DNA of 64,000 nucleotides from Acheta domesticus. Lineage: Eukaryota > Arthropoda > Insecta > Orthoptera > Gryllidae. The notes beneath the pieces were generated by a model, which made no database searches, was not told where the DNA came from, and worked only from the letters and a program-made list of their open reading frames with translations. The first letter of the stretch is position 1. Every line of letters begins with the position of its first letter. Position numbers and translations under genes: made by a program. Location of the stretch: contig JAHLJT010009436.1 of assembly GCA_031308135.1 (NCBI GenBank), positions 216,395,286 to 216,459,285 of the forward strand, given 5' to 3'. This document shows, one piece after another, positions 1-12,290 of the stretch.

Positions 1-129
1 CAGTTCTGTTATATTGCGAAAATTTAAGTATTAGAAACGTTCAATATTTTAAACAGCGAATAATGAAGAAGAGAAAGAAGATCACTCAAAGAAGAAAAAA
101 AGAAGAAGAAAGAAGTAATATAGTCAGGG

Positions 130-800
130 TTTCGCTAACGCTTAGCAATTATTTGTCTGTTGTGGCGTGACCAGACGGAGCGGGGCGGGACGGCGCGAAA
201 CAGCACGGAGGGAGTTGGTAAAGTGCGAGCGGGGCGAGACGGGGAGTGTTGAGTCGGGACGGAGCGGGACGAGATCGAATGGCCTAGGACGAATTGGAGT
301 GGAGCGGACGAGCCGGAGCGCGGCAGGACGAGTCGGAGCGGGAGGCATGAGATGGAGTGAGACGGGCCGGGGAGGGACGCGGCGGGTGGGTGCGGGACGG
401 GCAGGACAAACAGGAGGGGGCGGGGCGGGACGGGACGGGAGAGATCAGGTCGGAGCGAAAAAGGGCGGAAAGAGTCAGCAAAGCAAGGGTGGAACGCATG
501 TAACACGATGGGGACCCACGTGGTGGACTGAGGTGGCAACGGGTGCAAACGGTGCGCCTTTACGCCGAGACGGCATGTGGCAAAAAACTGGATGATCGTT
601 AGAGTCGGCTTGGCGTTTCCTACTGCGATCGCGTGCTCCGAGAACGCCGCGCTGTGCGAAGAAAAATCGCCCTTCGCTGGGCTAGGTGCTCTGCCCTTTG
701 CGCTGTCTGAGGTCAAGTGGCGCTGGCGCTGGCACTGCCCTGCCCTGCCTTGCCTTGTCTTGCCCTGCCCCATAGTCTCCTCATTCACTTCCACAAGGCA
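130..800. repeat. GC-rich, purine-skewed degenerate low-complexity tract
   Basis: Dominated by variants of gggacgg/gagcggga from about 170 to 480, then mixed GC-rich sequence ending in a TGCCC/TTGCC array near 736-772. Frames are open on both strands because stop codons are depleted by composition. The translations are Arg/Gly/Ser/Pro-rich, change character with frame and resemble no family. I read it as a decayed minisatellite, not a gene. Confidence 0.6.
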
Positions 801-802
801 CA

Positions 803-1288
803 CATACTGAAGCTTAATGTGCGAAAACTCTTTATCACTTTACACAAAATAATTAAAACATTTAACTTTTGCTGAATTGCTAAAATTTAGGTTTGTGGGT
901 CCTTGGTATCGAAAAATCGATTGACGACAAAACGTCTCTCTGTGGTCAACGAGAGCGCCTAAACCGCTCGGACTATTTTCTCCAAAACTGATTTCCCCGA
1001 TCAATCTAAACGAAAGGCCCTGAGCGTTTGAAATGAATATATTGATATTTTTTTGAAAAATGTCACCAAATGTTTTGTTTAATCTTCGTCCTCGTATAAC
1101 GTAAAGAATTTTTAAAATTACGAAAGTCTAATTTTCGTTGAAATCACTGAGTTTTCGAAATTTTTGGCAATAGTTCAATTTTGTTTTGGCGTCTTCCTAC
1201 AACTACGGTATTGAAGATAGAGATTTTTTCAATTAATATTGTTTAAATACAGATCTTGAAATAAAGTCATGTACATCCTCGAAAATAT
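803..1288. other. AT-rich sequence, nothing recognised
   Basis: Stops occur in all frames. No inverted termini, tRNA-like boxes or long tandem repeats were seen. Confidence 0.5.
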
Positions 1289-1352
1289 GAGTAGTTTAGT
1301 GGTTAGGCGGAAGAGCAGGCCCTAAGCCCTGAGCCTCGCCATTAATAAAGTA

Positions 1353-1410
<58 letters not shown>
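1289..1410 (+). repeat. Truncated SINE-like head with (ATT)n tail
   Basis: The stretch at about 1291-1307 (tagtttagtggttagg) resembles a tRNA-type RNA polymerase III A box. After about 45 more bases it runs into a long (ATT)n array at 1353-1410, the kind of A/T-rich 3' tail SINEs carry. No clear B box is visible, so the copy is short or truncated. It could also be a chance A-box match beside a microsatellite. Confidence 0.35.
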
Positions 1411-3229
1411 GTTTTCCCATAATTTAGCGCGAAAAAATTGGCTGATATTTAATAAACTCTACTGATATATAACAAAAATGCATTTCTATATTTTTATACA
1501 GAAATAGCATTGGTCTGTGTTTTGTACCGTAGCCCGCAAAATATACAATACTTTATACTCTACATTCTTTTTAAACTACTAAATCTGTATTAACTATACA
1601 GGTGAAGTCTTGCCTCATTTAACGCAGCTTTTTCTTCCCTGCACACAAACACACTACACATTTACGCCATAAGAACCACAGAAGGTGTTGCATCTACCGC
1701 AAGTTACTTGGCTCGTTGCCGCCTCTTTCTTGTTGGCCGCTACCACTAGAAACACTCAACCAGCGAGTTGACAAACAACGAACACACAACAAAAGTAAAA
1801 TGTGTCAGAAAACCTGTGTAGTGTAAAGCTTTCTTCTGCATAATTTGCTTATAAGTACTTTCTTGAAATGAGGACTTCATGGAATTTAATTCGTAAGGTG
1901 GCCGGTGGTATTTCGACTACCTTTCTGTAAACTCATAAATCTGAAAGTTACGTAAAACAGAATATTTCCTTCTGCCATTTTTTTGTGTATTAGCATTATT
2001 CCTCCGCAGGGAAGAATTTTCCTACAACCTACTTTTTCTTCGTTTTTCTTATTGTTGTTTGCTTTATAAAATGTTCGCAAACCGACAAACGTATGGTTGT
2101 AAAACGTGTGAAAATATTATTTGTTATAATGTTCGCTGCTTTTAGTGTATCGTTTAAGTACTTCTTCCGTCTACTTTGTTTTTGTTTCAATTTTGATCCT
2201 ATCTGAGACACGTTGACATTGCTACATCTAACGGCAGTTACAATGTACTTCTGATACTGTTGAAAGCGTGGAGTAAACCGTACGTATTTCCGAGTTCTTT
2301 ATATGGCAAATTACAAAACTTGGGACTTAAGGGCGAGGTCGCGAGTTGTCGACGACAGTGACAGACCGGTTGAATGGCAATGAGACAACAACCGGGAGGC
2401 GACGAGATTCACTACCAGTGGTAGGTAGAGGAAGACGGACAGAGGCAGATAAGGTGGTGGGCAGTGACGAAGGGACAGCTAGCGACCAGTTGGCATTGAC
2501 GGACATCTAGGCAGTGGGACACAAGCCAATGGAAAGCGACACCAAGAAACCAACTATGCAAATTCTAGACATTCGACGAAAAGATACATTTTGAGTGAAG
2601 AAACGAACATAGTAGCTCGAAGTCAAATTGAGAAAAATCAGACACGTGACATGAAAGATTTTCTCATTCTAGAAAGCCGAGATAGGGTAAGCATTAACGT
2701 CAGAAAACGATTATTTTAATCATCTTATCATTTCAATTAATTTCTGGTAATGATATATGTTTTGATTAAATCACACATATGTATACATTATCTTTAATTA
2801 AACTTTTCTTGAATTTTTTTTACAATCATTACTCTTTTGTACCAGAATGTCACAATTATTTATGTCACAGTTAAAAAGTACCACAATCGAACTCAAAACC
2901 CAAATAAAATCCACGCTAGCTCATTTACACTATCTCAAAGCAAAAGAAAACCTCTAATACAGTTCTGAAGGAATTTTAAATAAAGAAATATGCGTGCCTC
3001 GCAATGAAAATGCACAGTGGTTTCCGAGAGAGTATTAGGAAAAATTGGAAGGACAGGAAGAAGAGAAAGGGCAGGTGCGATACGAAACGTAAAAAATCAA
3101 AGAACAGAAGAGAGGGATGAAAAAAAGGAACATATCGGAAACTCAAGAATACTTTAGAATAATTTATACAATAAACATTCACCACTTTCGATCCCGAAAA
3201 TACACGAAATTGTAATACGTTTGCCGGAA
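1411..3229. other. AT-rich sequence with a moderately G-rich patch
   Basis: No recognisable gene or element. The 2330-2580 part is richer in G, with repeated gacag/gaggc-like words but no fixed period. The rest is AT-rich with short unconvincing frames. Confidence 0.45.
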
Positions 3230-3700
3230 GAAGCGTGTGGTGTGGGTATGTAATTCCTTAAGACGGGATGACCGATTCAGTGAGCTTCTATTCGCACGTC
3301 GGCAGTTCGAGTGGAGTACAGGCCCCTACCCCCGTCGCACCGGCGGCGCTCCTCCGGAAAGGACGGAAAGAACGCAGCCGTCGCGCATGAAGAGAGCGCG
3401 GAATTCCAGCCAAACACAATTAATTAAGTCGCCCGAGAATGGCGCACGGAGTGGGCAGGGGGGGTCTCCAAGAACGCGAGGCGAGGGGCGCCGCTTATAA
3501 AGGTCGTGCCCCCGGGCGGAAGGACCCCCGTCCCGTGTGCCCCCGCGTGTGTTCCATTGCACGCCCCCGCGCGGCCCTCCCTATTATGTTTCCATCCTTT
3601 GTCTGAACTCTGTACAACGCAGGGGGTTTCGTCTTGGATTCCCCTCGACGGCTCTCTTAAAGACTTCACACTCGCTCACATCCATTCTGACGTCTTCGTT
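3230..3700. other. CpG-rich island with embedded TATA-like box
   Basis: The composition changes sharply to CpG-rich from about 3230. Open frames on both strands are overlapping, low-complexity and unrelated to known proteins. A TATAAAG at 3496-3502 lies inside the island. Confidence 0.45.
3496..3502 (+). promoter_or_regulatory. Candidate TATA box in CpG island
   Basis: TATAAAG, preceded by gcgccgct and followed by gtcgtgcccccggg. AT-only bases in a CpG-rich context are a plausible core-promoter signal. No exon can be assigned downstream. Confidence 0.25.
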
Positions 3701-4745
3701 TCGTCACTCCTTCACATTTCTCTCCCTCGTTTAGGCGTACATCTCTGCCAGATTTTTACTCCCATTTCCGAAAGATTTCATGAACGTGTTCTCCTTTCGA
3801 AAATGTATTTCCAATTTACAAAACATATCTTTACAAAACGTACCCTTTTCAAATACTCCTTACGTATTTTATTCGCTTTTACAAATCATACAATAGATAG
3901 AAATCTTTGTACATTATTTTTATTTATTCCTTTACCCACTTTTCAGAAACCTAGATCTTTGATCACCTTTGTATCTGACAACTACTTATATTTCTGCTAC
4001 CTTTGACTCCTCTGCTTTATTTCTGTTACTTCTCCAGATTCCAATCGTCCTCGCACCTGCAGTACGTTCGAGAACATCCGTTCAGCAGCCGCTTCACGTC
4101 TCCTTTACGTCGAGGAAACGAGCCGATAGAGCGGGTTTCGGGCGCGAGGCGTGCGAGCAAGATCCATTGTGGAAGAAGGAGAAAACGAACTTCTTTACGG
4201 CAGCGAGGGCGAACCTCCAAAGTCTTCGAAATCAGATACCTACTAACTCCTGTGCAGGGCCTTTTGATTCACATATGATTACAATTTGATATTAATATTA
4301 CGAATTGCTAAATGGTGGATGGAACGTAGCGTCCAAAAGTGGAAAGAAGTCGGAAAGTTGTTAACGGAATGAGATATAGCTGTCTGCGCTTCTAAACGTG
4401 GAATTAATGAAGATAGAGGCTGATTGAAACTATCAAGAGAATGTTATATATATGTTTTACTATAGTTTTAATTTACTGGTCATTACAGTTTAAGTCAAAT
4501 AGCGAAACCTATTTGATTAATGTAAATTTTTATACATCTAAAATGTTATTCACGTTATTAACCAATTCAACCAAAAACCTTTCAACACTTATTTTCACAA
4601 GTCTTTATTAATGACATTCACAGCTTACTTTCGGTTTACACTACAAGTGACTAAACCCATACGCCAGTTGGATGAATTATAAATCCTGATAGAGACAGAC
4701 CATCGCGTACGCCCGATACACGAATTATTTACTCTTCATACTTTC
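3701..4745. other. AT-rich to mixed sequence, nothing recognised
   Basis: Frames of up to about 166 codons starting near 3506 continue here but are Phe/Leu/Ser-rich, typical of pyrimidine-rich non-coding DNA. No domain or splice-bounded exon is recognisable. Confidence 0.4.
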
Positions 4746-5460
4746 ATAATAAAGACACTTTACCAAATGCTTCTCCAAAAATGCACTCTACCAAGATCTC
4801 CCAACATTCCGAAATTGAAATATTTATCTGAGGCTTCGGGCATGCCTTTTCGTCATTTGGGCGCACCGCGCGACGGCAAGAGAGCTCCGCCGACCGAGCC
4901 GTTATGCCACTCGTTGCAATCCTCCTTCTCCCAAGAAGGTCAGACCGCTTGCCAGCCCAGCGCCGCTGCAACGGAGCAACGTTGTGCTCATCCATTCCAC
5001 GCATCCATTCCCAAACTACACCCAACGTGCCTCATCCCGTCCCGCCATCCTCCTCGACTAATTCCAGCCGCAACCGACCGCTTCGCTTGGTATCTTCCAC
5101 CTTCGTCCTAGAGACCGGTTGGACACATCCCTTCCGGACGTCACTATCTCGTCCTCTCTAGACCATTCTCACTATCTCGTTCTATCCTGCTGCACCCTCT
5201 TTTCATCCCGCCCTGAATCGCTCCATTTCGTTCTACAGCGTCTAGTTACTTTCCGTCCCGCTGCTTTATCTCACTTCACCAACGTCTTCGTGACCCGACT
5301 ATCCACGTCCCGTCACCTTTCCACATTTATCCCTTGCATCTAGTCCTTCCCGTTTCCGTCATCATCCCCGTCCTCTCCGTCTATCTCTGATCACTCGATG
5401 TAAGCTCTTCTCTCCAACTCCGAAAGACCCACCGCACCGGCGCGTGCGAGCGAATGTCGT
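4746..5460. repeat. Pyrimidine-rich low-complexity region
   Basis: The plus strand is C/T-rich with recurring cgtccc, tctcgt and catccc words but no strict period. Open frames are Ser/Pro/Leu/His-rich and frame-interchangeable, so I treat them as compositional. Confidence 0.45.
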
Positions 5461-5756
5461 ACTTTGTAACTCCTCATTGTACTAAGTGAAGAGTTTGCAT
5501 GCGTCTATGACGTGACGAGGCGGCGCGCAGCAGGCAGTGGAAATACGCGGTGAAGAAAGGTGAATGACATTGGGTGGCAGAGTGAGCGTGGAAATGGTGA
5601 AGGAGGAAGGGAAGAATGGGACGGGTGTCGTACGGAAAAAGCAGAAACCAAGGGAAGTGCTGGAAGTCGGGAGGCGAATGATGATGGTGCAATCTTGGGG
5701 TAATCAAAATGAAGGGAAGGAAAAACACGATGTTGAAATGGTCCCACTGTTGCGTC
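5461..5756. other. Purine-rich flank of the minisatellite
   Basis: G/A-rich sequence leading into the 11-bp tandem array, with no fixed repeat. Frames crossing it on both strands are continuations of those in the array. Confidence 0.45.
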
Positions 5757-6084
5757 GGGATGGAGTCGGGATAGTCGGGATGGAGGCGGGATGGAGGCGG
5801 GATGGAGGCGGGATGGAGGCGGGATGGAGGCGGGATGCAGACGAGATAGAGACGGGATGGAGACGGGATGGAGACGGGATGGAGACGGGATGGAGACGGG
5901 ATGGAGACGGGATGGAGACGGGATGGAGACGGGATGGAGACGGGATGGAGACGGGATGGAGACGGGATGGAGACGGGTTGGAGACGGGTTGGAGACGGGT
6001 TGGAGACGGGTTGGAGACGGGTTGGAGACGGGTTGGAGACGGGTTGGAGACGGGTTGGAGACGGGATGGGGATGGGGTTGGGAT
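5757..6084. repeat. 11-bp minisatellite with three block variants
   Basis: About 29 tandem copies of an 11-bp unit. A first block uses gggatggaggc, a second gggatggagac and a third gggttggagac. Since 11 is not a multiple of three, one array cycles through all frames and yields a repeating 11-residue peptide (METGWRRDGDG type) in each plus frame and Ser/Pro/His-rich peptides on the minus strand. That explains the long overlapping frames here without any gene. Block-wise variants suggest local expansion of already mutated units. Confidence 0.9.
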
Positions 6085-6470
6085 GAATCAATGAGGAGCG
6101 GAATATCAGGGAGCGGGGTGGTCGGGAAGAGGATGTTGAAAAATGAGTCCCTGGCAAGTCTCTCCAAGGCATGGAGTCCTGATAGAGACGGAGGTACAAT
6201 GCAATCGGGAAAACCATGAGAAAAAGACAAGGGCAAAGCGGAAACTGGAGGGAGCACTGGGCCTTCGGAGCGCGAAGTGAGATTGCAGCGAGAGATGTAA
6301 GCTGAAACGCTTGACGAGTAGCAGTGACTGTGCTGAGCGCAACCTGAAACGGTGGCAACGGATCGGCTGGATGCCAGAGGCAGCAGTGGTGGCTACGACG
6401 ACGGAAGAGGGGTGGGCTACAGGAGGGAGGGGAAGGAGGCAGGCCGAACGCTATGGAGGTGAGAGAAGGG
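6085..6470. other. Purine-rich sequence after the minisatellite
   Basis: G/A-rich and non-repetitive, with isolated relics of the 11-bp words. No gene recognised. Confidence 0.4.
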
Positions 6471-6720
6471 GAGGACTCCCGATTAATCAAAGACACCGTC
6501 TGCGATATGAACATCCTCCAGGCAAACTTGGCTCCCTATATATATTTCTTCAGCCGAAGTTTCTGCCAAGATCTAAAGAGCTTACGCCCCAACCGCCTCC
6601 GCCGCTCGCCCTCTATATAGAGTAAGGGAGGCGGCGCGGCCCAAACGACGGAGTCTCCTCCCCACCTGCCGGGGGGGGAGGGGCGGAAGGGGAAGGAGGG
6701 AAGCACTCACCACAGCGCGC
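6471..6720 (+). promoter_or_regulatory. Candidate promoter region with two TATA-like stretches
   Basis: A ctatatatat stretch lies near 6535. A second, ctctatatagag (6611-6622), is flanked by partly inverted GC arms (cgcctccgccgc and gggaggcggcgc), followed by a G run and more GC-rich sequence. The layout resembles a GC-rich promoter with AT cores. No transcript or exon can be assigned. Confidence 0.25.
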
Positions 6721-8890
6721 CACGCGGGAGACTGTCGCAAGTAGATAACGTTCACTTCAGATGTCTGCGGAGGATCGATGGTGTTGCTTGTGTGGTTTGG
6801 AATCAGGTTGAGAGTAACAAAATTAAATTATCACGAGTTTTTAATGCCGTGTAACGCTCCTGCTTGATTGAATAAAAGGACTGAGTCGATGATGGGTTCG
6901 GCTCAAGCCAAATGGTTTTTTGCTAAGCGGTAAATTCTTTGTTAAATTATGAATTTGTGGATAAATATTTTTAAACCTGTGTACTTCGTGTTTTATCTCT
7001 TGTATGCCTATATTTCTTTATGAAAAAGTTTATTTGTAAAACCAACAGATTATGAACATATATGGAAATGCAAAGAAGCTTATTTTTCTTAATTGAAACC
7101 AGGACACCCCCAACAAACGAGACGAAAATAAAATGCATGCTTATTTTTAATTTCTTTTTAAAAGCACGAAGCACGAAGCACGATCAAACCTTCGCGGAAA
7201 TAGTTTTTCAAAATAATGATGTATGAAGATCCGACCGGTTCAATATTGTAACAAGAAATTATTTTATTCGCATTTAAGTGCATATTACATCTGTTCTTGT
7301 GCAAACATTGATCTTTTAAGTTAATGTCTCCTGAACCCCAATACAAAAGAATATCGATTTATTGGGCAACATAAATGAGAAAACGCATTTTCCGATGAGC
7401 AAAGATGATTTCAGAGAGAAGACACATTCATGGTGTACAAAACAACTGGTGGTGCAACAAGTAGCACGCACTTCGTCATATTATTTGTATCTGTTACGTA
7501 ATGTTGTAATACTAGCTGAACATTAATAAGCGTGTCCAAGCCGCAAAAAATTGGACTGGCTGAGGCACGAAGCAGTACTTTGGTTCCGCAGGCAACATTT
7601 AAGCACACCAAGCTAACCTCTATGAAGCCAGTGTCCTAGAACTTGTATAAATGGTTAGCAATTACATTAAAGAAAAGTTTCATTACAAAAATTAACAAAT
7701 TACAGTAGTCAATAAAAATCGGATCTGCCCCATTTTTATACGCGTGCTCTGATATATTCGAGCGACAAAATTAAAGTGAATTTAAAGTAAAAAAGTGGAG
7801 CTATTTTGGAGAAAATTTCGGAAATGTTGTTGGGAATTCATATAAAGTGACGCCAGAAATTAACTTACCTTTTTTAAATTTTAAATGTTGTGACGGAATT
7901 GAAGGGTCAGCCAGAACAATCGGGGAATATGAAATTCGGTGAAAATTTTGTGCATGGTTTAAGCGTTAGGGTTGTTCAAAGACAAAGAGGCGGCCGTCCG
8001 TTTGGCCGAAACAGTTGTTTTGGTATCATGAACAGACAAAACGTGGATTTTTAGATACACGGGCGTATGAGGGAAGCCATTTTTTTGATACAGGACAGAG
8101 ATAAATACACTTTTTCGGAAACAGCGACACACAATGCAAGTTTTTCTGTAGAAAGATCAGCCGTTTTCGATTTGATCAATAGTCTTTCACTTCATTCGTG
8201 TAAAATGATATCCGTACAACATTTATCTCATTGAACGGAATTGCTGGAAGCGTGTTCTCTAATTTCACTACCATATCTAACAACTCAAAGTTAATTACAT
8301 ACAGAAAGTGTTCGGAAAGATTTATCCCGTTACAAAAATATAATGATTTTGGTTACTTATTGCAAGATCGTAATATTAAGAAATATTTTACTTAGCAAGA
8401 AGATAAATTAATAATAATTTATAAATATTTTACATTTTGCAATATATCAATCTGCAAATTTCCAACAAAACTTATCATTCTATTATACAAACTATTCTCA
8501 CAGTACATTAAAGTGAAAAGCAGCCAACGCTTGTCTACTGTAATGTATTAACTCGACAAAAACTCATCATAATTCTCGCTCGCCATAAACTATGACATTA
8601 TCTTTTTGTACAAAAGCTATTCACGCAAAACAAATTATCACAAGCTCGAGTACAAATTAAACATACGACCACTCTACGTGCACCTAGATACGCTGAAATG
8701 TCGGAGCCAGGGCAGGGCCATTCCTGCACGCCACAAATCGCAAGTGCAGCACGAACGCTAGATCAACAATCACAACAACTCATTAATGAATACAAATGCC
8801 ATCTCGACAGCATTATACTACAAACGTCAAAGGCATAACAGTCGAAACCCATCGGAGTCCGCGTTTCGGAACTTATCGCAACCCCTCCTG
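6721..8890. other. AT-rich sequence, nothing recognised
   Basis: About 2.2 kb of AT-rich DNA with short frames only. I found no inverted termini, SINE boxes or tandem arrays. Confidence 0.5.
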
Positions 8891-9480
8891 ACATCCTTGT
8901 GTGGCGAGCAGATATCGATGACGTATCTGAAATATTTGACGTGCCGTCCACCAGGGGACTATAAAACCCTCGCGCGCGCTAGCGGCCCCGCAGCTGCCAA
9001 CACAACCAGCCAAGCCCAGCCGATACGCCGCTCCGCGCCGCGCCGGCTCGCTCACCCGCCAGGTAGCGCGCGGGCAGATCCCGCGTCGAATTGACATTTA
9101 ATTCCCGCGCCAAATACCGGCAGAAGCCTTATTGAAACGTCACTCACACTCGTACGCGCATGTTTAATTAACGCATAGCCCGCGCGAACTGCAACGCCGC
9201 AGCTGCCGCAGGCATCCGGCGACGCGCGCGCGCAAGAAGTATGCCGAGTATGGCGGGCGCCAGCCGCGCCATCCGACCGCCCCCGCCCGCCTGCCGGACG
9301 ACAGCGGCGCGCCGGGCGGCGGCGCCACTAAACATGCCGCAGAGACAAAACACGGCGGCAATTAGCGGACCGCGGTTCTTGCCCGTGGTGCACCCGGACG
9401 CCGGAGAGGTCTGTCGGCGGCGATGGGGGCGGGGAACGGGGAGAGGAGTGGGGGGTCCGACCCGTTGGAGAGGAGTTTAG
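8891..9480. other. CpG island
   Basis: Dense CpG from about 8965 to 9420, preceded by a TATA-type core promoter candidate (8960-8966). It contains an AT-rich homeodomain-type core at 9161-9171 inside CpG-rich flanks. Overlapping Ala/Arg/Pro-rich frames on both strands show no domain and look compositional. Confidence 0.7.
8919..8966 (+). promoter_or_regulatory. TATA box with two upstream CRE-half-site-like motifs
   Basis: TATAAAA at 8960-8966 is preceded by TGACGTAT (8919-8926) and TGACGTG (8937-8943), both close to the ATF/CREB half-site TGACGT. The CpG island begins immediately downstream. The architecture fits a regulated TATA promoter directed rightward, but no start codon or exon could be assigned. 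Confidence 0.4.
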
Positions 9481-9915
9481 TAAACGCTACTCTGGTAGTT
9501 TTTTCTACGGGTCTGTTGGAATTATTTACTTTCTCGGTATAAAATGGGTGGAAAGAGATCTTCGTCGATTGTGTTAATATACTTGCTTCTCCACTCCGGG
9601 TCGTTACTCTAAAAGCCTTGCATATCTAAAAATTTTCAGTTCATATTACATCTTTTAGTAGTTATCTCTTATTAGTAACTGTATATTTTCTTGAATAAAT
9701 ATGTGATTTTGTACTGTCTGAAAGATCGACTGGAAGGAGTAGTCACGATACCAGGTGCAAATACTTCCTCCAGCTCAATTGCCTTTCTACAATTAAAATA
9801 TACACTGAGTATTATAAACAAAAAATGAATGAATAAATTATAATGACATTCATGCATTTTTAAATAGTTACCTTATCGTTACACAGGGAACTACTTAATG
9901 CCTGCCACATAGTTG
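9481..9915. other. AT-rich sequence, nothing recognised
   Basis: No repeat or credible frame seen. Confidence 0.45.
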
Positions 9916-10146
9916 GCTTACTCTTCTCTTTTCTCTCTTTCTCTCTCTCAATCGATCTCTCTTTCTCTACCTCTCTATCGATCTCTCTTTCTCTACCTCT
10001 CTCTCTATCGATCTCTCGTCCTCCCTCTCTCTCATCCTCTTCCTCCCCTCTCTCTCATCCTCTTCCTCCCTCTCTCTCATCCTCTTCCTCCCTCTCTCTC
10101 ATCCTCTTCCTCCCTCTCTCTCATCCTCTTCCTCCCTCTCTCTCGA
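9916..10146. repeat. Pyrimidine microsatellite/minisatellite array
   Basis: CT-rich tracts with interspersed atcgatctctctttct words, followed by about six tandem copies of a roughly 20-bp unit (tctctctcatcctcttcctc). The plus frame through it is Leu/Ser/Pro-rich and is a product of the array. Confidence 0.9.
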
Positions 10147-11300
10147 TAGTTTTAACTATTTCCAAGACACCCTACAATAAGTAAATAGTTGTAAACGGAT
10201 TTTCGGTTATTGAATAAATGTGTAACGCAATATAAATCAAATGCATGTGTTCCAGAATTTACGAGCTTCGTATTTTAAGCAAGGTGTACGCAAACAGCTG
10301 AAAATACAGTAACAACCGTGGAAGTGCGAATTCATGGAGGAAAGAATATTAATTCTTTCCATCAACGATTCATCTGTTAATATTAAGTTTTATACTTAAA
10401 CATTAATGCTGCTAGAAATCTAATGACATCAATGAGTTTGTCAAAACTTCCGTATCTTTACTTACGTAAATACGGTCCACAAATATTGCCGGAAACATAC
10501 CTGAAACAAAACACCTTTATTAGAGAGAGAATGCATACATAGATATCTGGCAAATATTTCACTGATTAACCACAGAGATATCATTTCGCATATTAGAACC
10601 GTGGAGATCTCCAACCCAACACACATGTTAAACACAGTTCATAATGAATCGCAATAACCAAGTTTGATTTATTGTGAACATTGAATAGTTCGATTAAAAA
10701 CTTCCATCGTGGAGCAGACCGTATATTAAGGAACTAATTTAGTGGTAAATATCAGATGATCTGGTTCTCTCATTCAAAGCTGTTATATCGTAATGCTTAA
10801 AAGATACATATAATTGCGAGACGAAAAGCAGGTAGAGAACCATATTTACATGAAATGGAAATGAAGTTTTCAGAACGATTTCAGAATATGCAGTTTAAAA
10901 TAGGGAAATTTAAGATCAAATTAATTTTTTTTCAAGAAATATCTGTTGCGGAGAAATTGGAAATAGATTTAATAAATAGATGCAGTTAAACAGCATTTCT
11001 TTAAAATATGAAGTAAAAACAATTTTTATTATAAATGAAACAGCCGTTTACCCCACAATATTTTAACTTTTCTTTTTGTAGTAAAAAATGGGGAGGAGGA
11101 GAATTAGAATCACCTCAACACTACGATCTTGAAGTTTCGTGAGGTCAATTATTTTTAGTTGCAAATTTTCACAACGTCAGAAATGAGATCTTTAATGATA
11201 TTCCAAACATAGTTAAGACTGGTGCAAGTGGCGAAAAAACACACGCAATTTTGTATGAAAGTATTGGGATGTCTTGACCCACGCCTCTTCACGACAGCAT
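10147..11300. other. AT-rich sequence, nothing recognised
   Basis: About 1.15 kb with no long frames, arrays or inverted termini. Confidence 0.5.
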
Positions 11301-11454
11301 GTCATCAAAATCTATATTCTACAAAGCACCGTCCAGCAATCCGTTCAATCGCATTGACATAGAAATTAAATGTGTCTCAAGGAGAAAAATCCATCAGATC
11401 CCTATAAACTCCCGTCAATTCTCTCGAAATCGTCCTGTCCAACCCTATCTCGCC

Positions 11455-11965
11455 CTCCCGTCCCATCCCAACGATTCCCATTTTATTTCAGCTCACCCCA
11501 TTCCATTGTAGCCCACCCTATTCCATTGTAGCCCACACCATTCCATTGCAGCCCTCCCTATTCCATTACAGCCTACCCCATTTCATTCTAGCTCATCCCA
11601 TTCCATTCCAGCCCACCCCAATCCATTACAGCCCACGCCATTTCACTGCAGCCCACCCCACTCCATTGCAGCCCAACCCATTCTGTTGTAGCCCACCCCA
11701 TTCCATTGCAGCCCCACACCATTCCAGTACAGCCTACCCCAATCCATTGCAGAACACCCCATTCCATTGCAACCCACCCCATTCCATTGCACCCCACCCA
11801 TTCCATTATAGCCTATCCCATTCCCTTCCAGCCCACTCCATTCCATTACAGCCTAACTCATTTCATTCAGCCCACACCATTCCATTCCTTACCATCACAA
11901 CCCTATCCAACCTAAACCCCTTGAATCCCTTCCCATTCAATCCCATCCCACCCATTCCATTCCAT
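11455..11965. repeat. Degenerate 20-bp minisatellite
   Basis: About 20 diverged copies of a unit close to gcccaccccattccattgca. Plus-strand frames give His/Pro/Ile repeats and minus-strand frames give WNGMGW-type repeats. All are direct translations of the array, not proteins. Confidence 0.9.
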
Positions 11966-12290
11966 CAGTCCATCCCGCCTCGTCCCGCGCCATCCCGCAG
12001 CGAAGACGCCGAGCGGACTGCCCGCCGCGCGCCCGCCTGTTGGCGATAGCGCTGCGCGATACGGCCGCTCCCGCTGACTAATGATCTCCGCCGCGGGAGG
12101 CGCCGCGATCGGCCGCGGGGCGCTGCGCGATAATTGCGGTGATAAACAGCCGCGGCCTCCGCCTTCGCCGCCGCCGCCGCCGCCCCGCGAGCTCGTCTTA
12201 GAGGCCGACGTCAATATTTGCTTACGGAGCCGCGGTGAGCGAGCAGCGCGCGGGGGTGGCGTTAACAAATGACCCGCGTTCGTAGGGCGA
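11966..12290. other. CpG island with AT-rich GATA-like core
   Basis: Strongly CpG-rich. At about 12130-12148 the AT-rich word gataattgcggtgataaac places two GATA cores within GC-rich flanks. A (CCG)n run follows. Frames are compositional. Confidence 0.6.

Noticed and set aside
135..803. 222-codon minus-strand frame and partners on the plus strand
   Set aside because: Low-complexity Ser/Pro/Arg translation of a GC-skewed tract, with overlapping frames on both strands and no domain.
5474..6514. 346-codon minus-strand frame with Pro/Ser/His repeats
   Set aside because: Direct translation of the 11-bp minisatellite; equivalent repeats appear in several frames.
11546..12049. 167-codon His/Pro-rich frame
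   Set aside because: Translation of the 20-bp minisatellite followed by CpG island sequence.
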